Origin: Mesorhizobium sp.
Lineage (GTDB): Bacteria > Pseudomonadota > Alphaproteobacteria > Rhizobiales > Rhizobiaceae
Length of the DNA stretch: 64,000 nt
NCBI RefSeq assembly: GCF_004963255.1
Contig: NZ_SUGA01000001.1
Location: 124,001 to 188,000 of the forward strand
Reading direction: 5' to 3'
Under the pieces are notes generated by a model that was not told the DNA's origin, searched no databases, and was given only the letters and a program-made list of their open reading frames with translations. Below are positions 15,458 to 25,214 of this stretch, piece by piece (within the stretch, counting starts at the first letter, position 1; each line of letters starts with the position of its first letter). A program made the translations under genes and the position numbers.

Positions 15458-16801
15458 TTGGACGCCTCACGATCGACATATGACCATCTTCTAGACCGGA
15501 TTTCGGCGCGCGCCGCGCAAGTCGGCGTGATCGGACTGGGCTATGTCGGATTGCCGTTGGCGGTTGCGGTCGCACGCGCCGGCTTCCCGGTTTCGGGCTT
15601 CGACATCGAAGCCCACAAGGTCGAGAGCCTGAACAACGGCCAATCCTACATCGAGGCGGTGACGTCGACAGCCCTTGCCGGCCAGGTGGCGAGCGGACGG
15701 TTCCGCGCCACTGCGGATTTTTCGGAACTCGCCGTCTGCGAGGTCATCATCATCTGCGTTCCGACACCGCTGACGAAAAACCGTGAGCCGGATCTCTCCT
15801 TTGTCAGGAACACGGCAGTCACCATCGCCAAGCATCTGCGGCCCGGCCAGCTCGTCGTGCTCGAATCGACCACCTATCCTGGCACCACCGACGACGTGAT
15901 CAGGCCCATACTGGAAGAAACCGGCTTGCGGTCGAAGATAGACTTCTTCCTCGGCTTCTCGCCCGAACGCGAAGATCCCGGCAACCGCAGCTTTGAAGTC
16001 GCGACGATCCCCAAGGTGGTGGCAGGCGACGGCATTGAAGCGGCGACGCTCGTGCAGGCTTTCTACCATGGCGTGGTCAAGACCGTCGTTCCCGTTTCCA
16101 CCACGGCGACTGCCGAGGCGGTCAAGCTGACGGAAAACATCTTCCGCTCGGTCAACATAGCTCTCGTCAACGAGTTGAAGGTCGTGCTCGGTGCGATGGG
16201 CATCGACATCTGGGAGGTTATCGAGGCGGCAAAGAGCAAGCCCTTCGGCTACATGCCGTTCTATCCTGGTCCCGGACTTGGCGGGCACTGCGTTCCGATC
16301 GATCCCTTCTACCTGACGTGGAAGGCGCGCGAATACGAACTGCCGACCCGCTTCATCGAGCTGGCGGCAGAGATCAACACGGCCATGCCGCGTCATGTGG
16401 TCGATGAACTGGCGAAGGCGCTGGACCGGCGCTGCGGCAAGGCGCTCAGCCGCTCACGCATTCTCATCGTCGGACTCGCCTATAAGAAGAATGTGCCCGA
16501 TATCCGCGAAAGCCCCTCATTGCGGCTCATTGAACTCATCGAGGATTGGGGCGGCAAGGCGGAATTCCACGATCCGCATGTTACCGAGATACCGACCACA
16601 CGGGAGCATATGGCGATCAAGGGGCGCCGCTCGGTCGAATTGACCGAGGCGGCCCTGAAGGATTTCGATGCCGTCGTCGTTGCAACCGACCACGACGCGA
16701 TCGACTATCAGACGATCGCTGATCACGCCCCTCTGATCGTCGACACGCGCAATGTTTTTGGCCGCCTCGGGCTGAACCGAGAGACAGTTGTGAAGGCCTG
16801 A
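15458..16801 (+). CDS. UDP-sugar 6-dehydrogenase (WbpA/WecC-like)
   Basis: This 447-residue protein oxidises the C6 hydroxyl of a UDP-sugar to a carboxylate using two NAD+, supplying UDP-uronic acid for glycans. The N-terminal Rossmann motif G26-L-G28-Y-V-G31 is clear. C-V-P-T-P-L and E-S-T-T-Y-P-G-T-T are typical of the nucleotide-sugar dehydrogenase family. The catalytic cysteine is C278 in L-G-G-H-C-V-P-I-D-P. The C-terminal domain has G-L-A-Y-K-K-N-V-P-D-I-R-E-S-P. The overall pattern is closer to UDP-N-acetylglucosamine or UDP-GlcNAcA-type enzymes than to UDP-glucose dehydrogenase, but that assignment is from memory. The start is a TTG at 15458. It is the only sugar-nucleotide-producing enzyme I recognise in the locus. 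Confidence 0.88.
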   Translation: MDASRSTYDHLLDRISARAAQVGVIGLGYVGLPLAVAVARAGFPVSGFDIEAHKVESLNNGQSYIEAVTSTALAGQVASGRFRATADFSELAVCEVIIICVPTPLTKNREPDLSFVRNTAVTIAKHLRPGQLVVLESTTYPGTTDDVIRPILEETGLRSKIDFFLGFSPEREDPGNRSFEVATIPKVVAGDGIEAATLVQAFYHGVVKTVVPVSTTATAEAVKLTENIFRSVNIALVNELKVVLGAMGIDIWEVIEAAKSKPFGYMPFYPGPGLGGHCVPIDPFYLTWKAREYELPTRFIELAAEINTAMPRHVVDELAKALDRRCGKALSRSRILIVGLAYKKNVPDIRESPSLRLIELIEDWGGKAEFHDPHVTEIPTTREHMAIKGRRSVELTEAALKDFDAVVVATDHDAIDYQTIADHAPLIVDTRNVFGRLGLNRETVVKA

Positions 16802-17016
16802 CGGCATCTGAGCCGGCGAATTTCTTGCGCGGTGTCAGGATCGTGGTTGCACTCCGCCGGCTGCCTCGCCACATAACGCCACGGAACACAGATGCATTTA
16901 CGCCTTCCCCTTGGCCGGAAGGATAGTCATTCGGGATATTCTTCGTCGCTTTTGCCGCCGAGGCCGGCCTTGTTGACTTCGGGTGTCTTATCGTTGGGTC
17001 GTTGACAGACTGTGTT

Positions 17017-18408
17017 ATGACAGATCAGAGGATAATGGTTCCGTCTTCCGACGGGTTTCGAGATAGCATGAGCACATCGTACGCAGAAATTTCCACGATT
17101 CTCATGGATAAGGTTGCCGATTGGCTGAACGAATCGGCGCTGGCGGGCAACGATCTGGAAACATTGGTAAATGGCTTTTGCGAACGGCTGGCTGCTGCCG
17201 GCCTGCCGCTTAAGCGGGTGCATTTGAGCTTTTCGATGCTTCACCCGCTTTATGACGCGCTTGGCTTCACCTGGGTTCGCGGCCAGGGCATGGAAGTGGA
17301 AGGCTTCCGCAAGGAGCCCGGTGTGCCGTCTGAGAGATTCCTGACCAGCCCATACTACCATCTGCTCAGCAATAAGCTCGACCATCTGCGACGCCGGCTC
17401 GACCCGTCGGTGGTCTCGGAGTTTCCTGTTTTCGATGACCTCCGGCTTATGGGCATCACCGATTACATGGCTTTCGTCCATCCCTTCAGCGGCAACGCCA
17501 GTCAGGGCATGATGGGCTCTTGGTCCACCGACAGCGCCGCGGGTTTCAGCGACAGCATGATTTCGGCGCTGCTGCGCATCCAGAGCCATCTCGCTATTGC
17601 CACCAAGATGGCGGTGCTGACCAAGCTCGCCGACAACATGATGACCACCTATCTCGGCGGCGATGCTGGCAGGCGCGTGCTTGACGGCCAGATCAAGCGC
17701 GGCGAGGGCGATACAATCCGGGCCGCACTGGTAATGGGAGATATGCGGGGGTCGTCGAGGCTCGCCGAAACCTCCGGCCGGGAAGTCTATATCGATACGC
17801 TGAACCAGTTTTTCGACGCTGTTGCCGCACCTTTCAATCGAAACGGCGGTCAGATCATGAGTTTCATCGGTGATGGCTTCATTGCCGTCTACCCTTGCGA
17901 ACGGCACCGTTTGCAGTCCGAGATCGCCTGCCAGGCCGCGCTTGCGGCCGCGCACAAGGCCAGCGCGCGCATGATTGATCTCAACCTGCGCCGAAAGAAG
18001 CAGGGGTTGTCCGACATCAAATTCGGTATCGGCCTGCATGTCGGCAATGTGATGTTCGGCAATGTCGGGCTTACCGACCGGCTCACATTCTCTGTCTTCG
18101 GCTCGGCTGTGAACGAGGTCCAGCGCCTTCAGACCCTGACCAAGAAATATCCGCACAGCGTTCTGGCCAGCAAAGACTTCGCCGGCTATTGCGGTGCCAA
18201 CAACTGGCTGACGCTCGGCCACGAGGAACTGGCTGGCATCAAGCAGAAGCTGACGGTGCTTTCACCCGATCTGTCGGGAGCCCTCGCACCCGATGAAGAA
18301 GGTGCGCCGGAGCCGGTTCACGGCCGAAGATCGGACGCCGAGCAGGTCATGCTGCTTCATCGCGATGCCGCGCGGCTGGCGGCGGGCGACCCGAGCAAGC
18401 TCCAGTAA
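17017..18408 (+). CDS. Class III adenylate/guanylate cyclase
   Basis: The protein has about 463 residues. An N-terminal region (1-230) without clear motifs may be a sensor domain. The cyclase domain follows at about 235-390, with metal aspartates D242 in V-M-G-D-M-R-G-S-S and D286 in F-I-G-D-G-F, and the transition-state pair N366 and R370 in A-V-N-E-V-Q-R. The position normally holding the adenine-selecting lysine is serine (M-S-F-I-G-D), and the partner position is threonine, so the base specificity is unclear. Starts at 17002 (TTG), 17017, 17035 or 17068 are all possible. No transmembrane helix is evident. It sits between the UDP-sugar dehydrogenase and an ABC importer operon. Confidence 0.85.
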   Translation: MTDQRIMVPSSDGFRDSMSTSYAEISTILMDKVADWLNESALAGNDLETLVNGFCERLAAAGLPLKRVHLSFSMLHPLYDALGFTWVRGQGMEVEGFRKEPGVPSERFLTSPYYHLLSNKLDHLRRRLDPSVVSEFPVFDDLRLMGITDYMAFVHPFSGNASQGMMGSWSTDSAAGFSDSMISALLRIQSHLAIATKMAVLTKLADNMMTTYLGGDAGRRVLDGQIKRGEGDTIRAALVMGDMRGSSRLAETSGREVYIDTLNQFFDAVAAPFNRNGGQIMSFIGDGFIAVYPCERHRLQSEIACQAALAAAHKASARMIDLNLRRKKQGLSDIKFGIGLHVGNVMFGNVGLTDRLTFSVFGSAVNEVQRLQTLTKKYPHSVLASKDFAGYCGANNWLTLGHEELAGIKQKLTVLSPDLSGALAPDEEGAPEPVHGRRSDAEQVMLLHRDAARLAAGDPSKLQ

Positions 18409-18550
18409 AACCGCGGCGATCTGGCCCGATCGCCTTTGGTGGCCAGTTCGGTCGTCGGTTCCGCCACTGGCGACCGCTTCGAATCCAAGTTGCTCTGCGC
18501 TGGCAATGCGCTAGTCTCGCTTTCTGGAGAGGTGCCAGAGTGGGGCTGGT

Positions 18551-20452
18551 GTGAGAATGAGTTCGGGTGTCGATCTGCTGCGGATCGAAGACGTTGGCAT
18601 CTCTTTTGCCATCATGGGGGGGCCGTTGCATGCCGTCAGGCGCGCAAATCTTCGCGTCCTGCCCGGTAAGGTTACTGCGCTTGTCGGCGAGTCCGGTTCC
18701 GGAAAATCGGTTCTCAGCCAGGCCGTGATGGGCATTTTGCCGAACACAGCCCATGTTCGCGGCCGGATCCTGTTCTCCGATCCTGAAAAGCCCGGCACGA
18801 CGCAGGATATCCTCAAGATGCCGCGTGATGGGCCCGAAATCCGGGCGTTGAGAGGCAGCCGCATCGGCAAGATCTTTCAGGAGCCGATGACATCGCTGTC
18901 GCCGCTGCACACGATCGGCAACCAGGTCAGCGAATCCCTGCAGATTCATACGCCCATGGCTCGAGCGGAGCGCAGGGCGCGGACCGAGGAAATGCTCAGC
19001 CTCGTCGGCTTTCCCAATCCCAAGCGCGCCTATGACATGTATCCCTTCGAACTTTCGGGAGGATTGCGTCAACGCGCCATGATCGCCATGGCGCTTATCT
19101 GCCGGCCCGCCCTGTTGATCGCCGATGAGCCGACGACGGCGTTGGACGTCACCATCCAGGCGCAGATCCTGCAATTGCTGCGCGGGCTTCAGACCAAGCT
19201 GAACATGGCGATGCTGCTGATAACGCACGACCTCGGCGTGGTCGCCAATGTCGCCGACGAGGTGGTGGTCATGTACCATGGCGAGATCATGGAGGCCGGA
19301 CCCGTCGAGGCGATATTCCGTCGGCCAGGCCATCCTTACCTTAAGGGCCTGATGGCAGCCGTACCGCATTTCGACCTGAAGCCTGGCGAAAGGCTAAAGG
19401 CGCTGCGCGAGGTGCCGGTGAATGTCGGAAACCTGCTCGGCAAGCAGACCGCACCGGCATCGAAGGGGCCGGACGACATCCTGCTGTCGGTCAGGGATCT
19501 GACAAAGACCTTCACAATCCGCAAGTCCGGATGGTTCGGTGGGGATCATCAAACCTCTGTTCGCGCCGTCGACGGCGTGAGCTTCGACATCAAGCGGGGT
19601 GAATGCCTGGGTCTGGTCGGCGAAAGCGGCTCCGGCAAAACCACCGTCAGCAAGATTCTCATGCGGGCTGTCACCCCTAGCGGTGGTTCTGTGATCTTCA
19701 ACGGCCGCGCTGGACCGATCGACGTCCTGGCAGGCGAGGGAGAGGCCCTGCGCATGCTGCGCGCGAAAATCCAGATGGTCTTCCAAGATCCGGTTTCGTC
19801 GCTTTCACCTCGCATGACGGTGGAGAACATCTTGAGCGAGCCGCTGGAAATCCATCAGCGCGGCAATGCCGCGTCCCGGTTAGCCACGGTCAAGAGCCTG
19901 ATGCAGGCAATCGGGCTCGATCCGCGCTTCATCAAGCGTTACCCGCACAGTTTCTCCGGCGGGCAGCGTCAGCGTATCGGCATCGCGCGCGCGCTGGCGC
20001 TGGGGCCTGAACTGCTGATCTGCGACGAGCCGGTTTCGGCGCTCGATGTCTCTGTCCAGGCGCAGATTCTGAACCTTCTGAAGGACTTGCAGAAGGAACT
20101 GGGACTGACCTACCTCTTCATATCCCACAACCTGGCGGTGGTGGACTACATGGCAGACCGCATCGCGGTGATGTGCGGCGGGCGTATCGTCGAGCTTGCG
20201 CCGCGCGAAATCCTGCTCAGGAAACCGATCCACCCCTACACGCGCTCACTGGTCGCCGCAGTGCCTTTTCCCGATCTCGACAGGCCGATGGATTTCAAGA
20301 CACTGAAACTCAGCGGCGCTTCCGACAGCAGCGCCTGGGGACCGCAATTCCGTGACGAGGGCGAAGAGAATATGTTGTCGCCGCTCGATCTTGGCGGCGG
20401 CCACCTCGTGCTGGCCCGACGTTCGGCCGATGTCAGCGAGCTACGCCATTGA
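18551..20452 (+). CDS. Fused two-domain ABC ATPase of peptide/oligosaccharide importer
   Basis: This 633-residue protein carries two complete ATPase domains, equivalent to DppD and DppF joined. Each half has Walker [10 protein letters not shown], a Q-loop in F-Q-E-P or F-Q-D-P, a signature (L-S-G-G-L-R-Q-R in the first, F-S-G-G-Q-R-Q-R in the second), Walker B ending D-E-P, and an H-loop T-H-D or S-H-N. H-P-Y after each domain matches the oligopeptide transporter C-terminal extension. It energises the permeases encoded at 22350 and 23345. The GTG at 18551 has a GTGGGG-type ribosome site about six bases upstream; an ATG at 18557 is close behind. The last codons overlap the binding-protein gene. 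Confidence 0.9.
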   Translation: MRMSSGVDLLRIEDVGISFAIMGGPLHAVRRANLRVLPGKVTALVGESGSGKSVLSQAVMGILPNTAHVRGRILFSDPEKPGTTQDILKMPRDGPEIRALRGSRIGKIFQEPMTSLSPLHTIGNQVSESLQIHTPMARAERRARTEEMLSLVGFPNPKRAYDMYPFELSGGLRQRAMIAMALICRPALLIADEPTTALDVTIQAQILQLLRGLQTKLNMAMLLITHDLGVVANVADEVVVMYHGEIMEAGPVEAIFRRPGHPYLKGLMAAVPHFDLKPGERLKALREVPVNVGNLLGKQTAPASKGPDDILLSVRDLTKTFTIRKSGWFGGDHQTSVRAVDGVSFDIKRGECLGLVGESGSGKTTVSKILMRAVTPSGGSVIFNGRAGPIDVLAGEGEALRMLRAKIQMVFQDPVSSLSPRMTVENILSEPLEIHQRGNAASRLATVKSLMQAIGLDPRFIKRYPHSFSGGQRQRIGIARALALGPELLICDEPVSALDVSVQAQILNLLKDLQKELGLTYLFISHNLAVVDYMADRIAVMCGGRIVELAPREILLRKPIHPYTRSLVAAVPFPDLDRPMDFKTLKLSGASDSSAWGPQFRDEGEENMLSPLDLGGGHLVLARRSADVSELRH

Positions 20453-22347
20453 TCAGCCGGCGCACTGTCCTTGGACTCATGGCTTCGGCATTTGTGCCGA
20501 GCACGTTGCGCGCCGGCGATCTGGAGCCGGAATTTCTTCAGCCGCTGCTGAAGGCGCTGGCGCTGCCGGCACTCGCCAAACGCTTACCCAAGAGCCCGCG
20601 CGTGGTGAACCTCGCTGCGATGGGCCGGCAGCCCGGCCAGTATGGCGGCACCCTGCGCACGATCATCGGGAGCCAGAAAGATATCCGGTTGATGACGATC
20701 TACGGATATGCTCGCCTGGTCGGCTATGACGAAAAGCTCAACCTGCAACCCGACATTCTCGAAAGTTTCGACGTGGCGGACGATCGCGTCTTCACTTTCA
20801 AGATACGGGAAGGACATAAATGGTCTAACGGCAGCCTGCTGACCCCGGAGGATTTTCGCTATTGCTGGGAAGATGTCTGGCTGAACGATGAGCTTACGCA
20901 AGGCGGGCTCCCCCCGACCCTGCTGGTGGACGGCAAGCCGCCACGCTTCGAGATCGTCGATCCGTTGACGGTCCGCTATAGCTGGGATGCGCCTAATCCA
21001 GACTTCCTGCCCAAGCTCGCTGCCGCTTCGCCGCTATCGCTTGTTCTGCCGGCCACCTATCTCAAGCAGTTCCACAAGAAATACCAGGATCCATTCCGGC
21101 TTGCCGGCCTGATGGAGGAGAACAGGGCCAAGAAATGGACGCTCCTGCATATCCGCATGTCGCGCCAGTATCGCCCGGAGAACCCGGAACTGCCGACGCT
21201 CGATCCCTGGCAGAACCGGACCAAGCCGCCGGCCGAGCAGTTCGTCTTCGAGCGGAACCCGTTCTTTCATCGAATAGACGAGAATGGCCGGCAGCTGCCC
21301 TATGTTGACCGGGTGGTCATGAATGTCAGCTCATCGGCAATCATTTCCGCCAAGACCGGTGCCGGCGAGAGCGACCTGCAATGCATGGGAATTGACTTTG
21401 CCGATTACTCCTTCCTGAAGGATGCGGAGAAGCGCTACCCGGTGAAGATGCATCTGTGGAAACGCACGCAGGGTTCGCGGCTGGCGCTCCTGCCCAACCT
21501 CAATTGTGCCGACCCGGTGTGGCGTGGCCTTCTTCGCGACGTGCGCGTGCGCCGCGCGCTTTCGCTCGCAGTGGACAGGCGCGAGATCAATTTGGCGGTG
21601 TTCTACGGATTGGCGCAGGAAAGTGCCGATACGGTCCTGCCGGAGAGCCCGCTCTACCGGCCGGAATTCGCGAAAGCCTGGGTTGCCCATGATCCCGACA
21701 AGGCCAATGCGCTGCTCGACGAGGTCGGGCTTAAGGCGCGCGACGATGACGGTCTGCGGATCCTCCCCGATGGACGCCCGGCGCAGGTCATCGTGGAAAC
21801 GGCCGGCGAAAGCACGCTGGAAACGGACGCGCTCGAACTCGTCACCGATCACTGGCGGCAGGTCGGCATCGCCCTGTTCGTCCGGACTTCGCAGCGAGAC
21901 ATCTTCCGCAGCCGCGCGCTAGGTGGCGAGATCATGATGTCGATTTGGTCGGGCATCGACAATGGTGTGCCGACCGCCGACATGAACCCGTCCCAGTTGG
22001 CCCCCACCATGGACGACCAGCTGCAATGGCCGCTCTGGGGTGCTCACTACCTGTCCCATGGCACGGTCGGCGAGGCGCCCGATCTTCCGCCTGTCGTCGA
22101 GTTGATGGCTTTGCTCAAGCGCTGGAACGTTTCGACCGAAGCCGCGGAGCGCGCCGAAATCTGGAATTCAATGCTGTCGATCTACACCGATCAGGTGTTT
22201 TCGATCGGCACGGTGAACGGAACGCATCAGCCGGTTCTGGCGTCCTCGCGGCTGCGCAATCTGCCTGACAAGGCGCTCTACGGCTACGACCCGACCGCCT
22301 ATTTCGGTGTCTATATGATGGACACATTCTGGCTTGGAGAGTCCTGA
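20449..22347 (+). CDS. ABC transporter solute-binding protein, family 5
   Basis: This 632-residue periplasmic protein captures the solute for the importer encoded around it. The N-terminus [11 protein letters not shown] looks like a twin-arginine or Sec signal with a hydrophobic segment, ending near L-R-A-G. The body has the family-5 segments G-G-T-L-R, F-K-I-R-E-G-H-K-W-S-N-G, V-R-R-A-L-S-L-A-V-D-R and a C-terminal W-N-S-M region. It is longer than most peptide-binding proteins. In rhizobia, family-5 proteins of this length bind oligosaccharides as well as peptides, so the ligand is open. The start is a TTG that overlaps the stop of the ATPase gene, indicating coupling. Confidence 0.88.
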   Translation: MISRRTVLGLMASAFVPSTLRAGDLEPEFLQPLLKALALPALAKRLPKSPRVVNLAAMGRQPGQYGGTLRTIIGSQKDIRLMTIYGYARLVGYDEKLNLQPDILESFDVADDRVFTFKIREGHKWSNGSLLTPEDFRYCWEDVWLNDELTQGGLPPTLLVDGKPPRFEIVDPLTVRYSWDAPNPDFLPKLAAASPLSLVLPATYLKQFHKKYQDPFRLAGLMEENRAKKWTLLHIRMSRQYRPENPELPTLDPWQNRTKPPAEQFVFERNPFFHRIDENGRQLPYVDRVVMNVSSSAIISAKTGAGESDLQCMGIDFADYSFLKDAEKRYPVKMHLWKRTQGSRLALLPNLNCADPVWRGLLRDVRVRRALSLAVDRREINLAVFYGLAQESADTVLPESPLYRPEFAKAWVAHDPDKANALLDEVGLKARDDDGLRILPDGRPAQVIVETAGESTLETDALELVTDHWRQVGIALFVRTSQRDIFRSRALGGEIMMSIWSGIDNGVPTADMNPSQLAPTMDDQLQWPLWGAHYLSHGTVGEAPDLPPVVELMALLKRWNVSTEAAERAEIWNSMLSIYTDQVFSIGTVNGTHQPVLASSRLRNLPDKALYGYDPTAYFGVYMMDTFWLGES

Positions 22348-22349
22348 GC

Positions 22350-23348
22350 GTGCTTCGATACATTGTCTGGCGCATTGCTGTGATGGTTCCAACGCTGCTG
22401 ATCATATCGGCGCTGGTGTTCACGATCATCGAACTTCCCCCGGGCGACTATTTCGACAGCTATGTTGCAGAGCTTCGGGCTCAGGGCGAAGCGGTGGATT
22501 CCGATCGCATCCAGATGATGCGCAAGGAGTATGGTTTCGACAAGCCGCCGGTCATTCGCTACTTCTACTGGGTCGGCGGAATGCTGCACGGCGATTTCGG
22601 CTATTCCTTCGAATATGAGCTGCCGGTTCGCGATGTCATAGGTGACCGAATGTGGCTGACCATTTTGGTTTCCTTCGTCACGATCATCTTCACCTGGCTC
22701 ATCGCCTTTCCGATCGGCATGTACTCAGCCACCCATCAATACAGCTGGGGCGACTACGGCCTGACTTTCTTCGGTCTTCTCGGCCTTGCCATTCCGAATT
22801 TCATGCTGGCGCTGATCCTGATGTATTTCGCCAACATCTGGTTCGGCACGTCCATCGGCCATCTCATGGACCCGCAATATCTCGGCGAGCCGATGAGCTG
22901 GGCCAAGGCGAAATCGATCCTCGCCCATCTCTGGATCCCGGTCTTGATCATCGGCACCGGGGGCACGGCAAGCATGATCCGGCGGCTGCGCGCCAATCTG
23001 CTCGATGAGCTTCACAAGCAATATGTCGTGACCGCGCGCGCCAAGGGCCTTCATCCCTTCAAGGCGCTGGTCAAATATCCGCTGCGCATGGCGCTCAATT
23101 TCTTCATTTCAGACATAGGCTCCATCCTGCCGGCCATCATCTCCGGCGCCGAAATCACCGCGATCGTGCTGTCCTTGGAAACTACCGGGCCGATGCTGAT
23201 CAGGGCGCTGCAAAGCCAGGATATGTATCTGGCAGGATCGTTCCTGATGTTCCTCGCCTTCCTGACGGTCATCGGTGTCCTGATTTCCGACCTGGCGCTG
23301 GCGCTGCTTGATCCACGAATTCGGTTGCAGGGCGGCAGCACCAAATGA
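22350..23348 (+). CDS. ABC transporter permease, DppB type
   Basis: This 332-residue inner-membrane protein has about six hydrophobic segments. The N-terminal R-Y-I-V-W-R-I-A-V-M-V-P-T-L is typical of DppB-type permeases, and Y-G-F-D-K-P-P-V follows in the first periplasmic loop. The cytoplasmic coupling loop is seen in [10 protein letters not shown]. It starts with GTG two bases after the binding-protein stop and overlaps the next permease by an ATGA, so the four genes form one operon. It forms half of the channel with the product of the gene at 23345. Confidence 0.92.
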   Translation: MLRYIVWRIAVMVPTLLIISALVFTIIELPPGDYFDSYVAELRAQGEAVDSDRIQMMRKEYGFDKPPVIRYFYWVGGMLHGDFGYSFEYELPVRDVIGDRMWLTILVSFVTIIFTWLIAFPIGMYSATHQYSWGDYGLTFFGLLGLAIPNFMLALILMYFANIWFGTSIGHLMDPQYLGEPMSWAKAKSILAHLWIPVLIIGTGGTASMIRRLRANLLDELHKQYVVTARAKGLHPFKALVKYPLRMALNFFISDIGSILPAIISGAEITAIVLSLETTGPMLIRALQSQDMYLAGSFLMFLAFLTVIGVLISDLALALLDPRIRLQGGSTK

Positions 23349-24526
23349 ACACGCAATCTCCGCTGCCCGCTCCGGGTGCTCCGCTGCAACATTACGTTTC
23401 CATTGCGCCCTTTGACCTGCAGTCGGTCGAGGCGATGACGCCGGAGCAGTCGAAGGTCTTTCAGGCCTCGCAGTTGCGGCTGATGTGGTGGAAATTCCGG
23501 CGGCACCGGCTTGCCCTAATATCCGGCATATTCCTGGTAGCGCTTTATCTCGGGATACTGATCTGCGAGTTCCTGGCGCCCTACAATCTGCACACGCGCA
23601 ACATGGACTACATCTATTCGCCGCCGCAGCAGGTGCACCTGTTCCACAACGGCCAGTTCGTCGGGCCGTTCGTCTACGGCCGCCAGATGACGCTGGATAT
23701 GGACACGCTCAAGCGGAACTATATGGACAATCAGGATGATGTTCAGCGGATCCGTTTCTTCTGCAAGGGCGACAGTTACCGGTTCTGGGGCCTGATCGAA
23801 GGTGACAGGCATCTTGTCTGCCCTGCCGAGAACGGCCAGCTCTTTCTGGCCGGCACCGACAGGCTGGGGCGCGATGTGCTCTCGCGCATCATCTACGGCG
23901 CGCGCATTTCACTGACGATCGGCCTCGTCGGCATCGCTTTCAGCTTCCTCCTTGGCATCGTCATCGGGGGGCTGGCCGGCTATCATGGCGGTATCTTCGA
24001 CCTGATCGTTCAGCGGATAATCGAGGTTCTGCAATCGATCCCCAGCATTCCGCTGTGGCTGGCTCTGGCGGCGATCATGCCGATAACCTGGAGTCCGATC
24101 CTGATTTATTTCGGCATCACCGTCATCCTCGGGCTGCTCCACTGGACCGGACTGGCGCGGGCCGTGCGCTCAAAGCTTCTAGCCTTGCGCGAAGAGGATT
24201 ACGTTCTGGCCGCGCAATTGATGGGCGCCAGCAGCGGCCGCATTATCCGGCGACACTTAATTCCAGGCTTCATGTCGCATCTGATCGCGACGGCGACGAT
24301 CTCCATACCCGGCATGATTCTGGGCGAGACGGCGCTGAGCTTCCTCGGACTCGGCCTGCGGGCGCCGATAACCAGCTGGGGCATCCTGCTCACCGAGGCG
24401 CGCAGCGTCAGCGTGATCGCGTTCTATCCATGGCTGCTTTTGCCGATCCTCCCCGTCATTCTCGTCATCCTGGCGTTCAACTTTCTCGGCGACGGCTTAC
24501 GGGATGCCGCGGACCCCTACAAGTGA
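23345..24526 (+). CDS. ABC transporter permease, DppC type with long loop
   Basis: This 393-residue inner-membrane protein is the second channel subunit. After the first membrane segment there is a periplasmic loop of about 95 residues containing two cysteines, longer than in standard DppC; the family then resumes with G-T-D-R-L-G-R-D-V-L-S-R. The coupling loop is seen in E-D-Y-V-L-A-A-Q-L-M-G-A-S, and the C-terminus ends with N-F-L-G-D-G-L-R-D-A-A-D-P. The long loop may contact the unusually long binding protein. It is the last gene of the four-gene operon. Confidence 0.92.
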   Translation: MNTQSPLPAPGAPLQHYVSIAPFDLQSVEAMTPEQSKVFQASQLRLMWWKFRRHRLALISGIFLVALYLGILICEFLAPYNLHTRNMDYIYSPPQQVHLFHNGQFVGPFVYGRQMTLDMDTLKRNYMDNQDDVQRIRFFCKGDSYRFWGLIEGDRHLVCPAENGQLFLAGTDRLGRDVLSRIIYGARISLTIGLVGIAFSFLLGIVIGGLAGYHGGIFDLIVQRIIEVLQSIPSIPLWLALAAIMPITWSPILIYFGITVILGLLHWTGLARAVRSKLLALREEDYVLAAQLMGASSGRIIRRHLIPGFMSHLIATATISIPGMILGETALSFLGLGLRAPITSWGILLTEARSVSVIAFYPWLLLPILPVILVILAFNFLGDGLRDAADPYK

Positions 24527-24712
24527 CATCGCTAACCCGCCGCGCGCTTGCCGCGGACTCCACCCAGCTTGTCGGCGGCCTGTCCGTTGCAGTATTCGCC
24601 ATTCGCCTCTATATGCGGCGAAGCTCGATCGGCCTAACACGTCACTCTTGCGTTTCACCCTAGTCGCGGGCATTGCCAGTCTCTTGAGCTGGTTCAGGAC
24701 ACACAAACGCTT

Positions 24713-25192
24713 ATGAGTCGCCTCGAGAGTTTCATCCGCAGGCTGACTGCGCAGCGCGACATTCTCGATCAAGTCTGCGCGGAGGTGGCGAAGATCGAAG
24801 GCCCCATCCTCGAACTCGGCCTCGGCAATGGCCGGACGTTTCATCATCTGCGCGAGCGACTTCCCGGACGCCGGATCGTAGCGTTCGACCGCGCACTTGC
24901 CGCACACGCCAGCTCCATTCCCGAAGCTGAAAACCTCGTGCTCGGCGAAATACGCGAGACGGCGATCAGGTTCATTGGCATCGAGGCCGCTCTTGTTCAT
25001 GCCGACATCGGCACCGGCTATGAAGATCGCGACGCCGTGACCGCTACCTGGCTTCCCGATCTGACCGCGCGCCTGCTTCGCGTCGGCGGCATCGCAGTCA
25101 GCGGCACGCCGCTCGATCACCCGCTGTTGCAACCCCTCACGTTGCCGTGTTCAGTGCCCGCCGATCGTTATTTTATCTGCCGGCGCGTTTGA
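24713..25192 (+). CDS. Small class I SAM-dependent methyltransferase-like protein
   Basis: This 159-residue protein has motif I in P-I-L-E-L-G-L-G-N-G-R-T (residues 31-42) and an acidic strand-2 end in I-V-A-F-D-R. A-L-V-H-A-D-I-G-T matches a later motif. It is short for a methyltransferase and has little sequence beyond the Rossmann core, so it probably needs a partner or acts on a small substrate. It follows the importer operon at 186 bases and is convergent with the cyclase gene at 25215. The substrate is unknown. Confidence 0.75.
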   Translation: MSRLESFIRRLTAQRDILDQVCAEVAKIEGPILELGLGNGRTFHHLRERLPGRRIVAFDRALAAHASSIPEAENLVLGEIRETAIRFIGIEAALVHADIGTGYEDRDAVTATWLPDLTARLLRVGGIAVSGTPLDHPLLQPLTLPCSVPADRYFICRRV

Positions 25193-25214
25193 CGGGCTGA
25201 GACGACCCAAGTCT

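Noticed and set aside
16927..18222. 431-codon frame opposite the cyclase at 17017
   Set aside because: The plus strand carries the intact cyclase catalytic residues.
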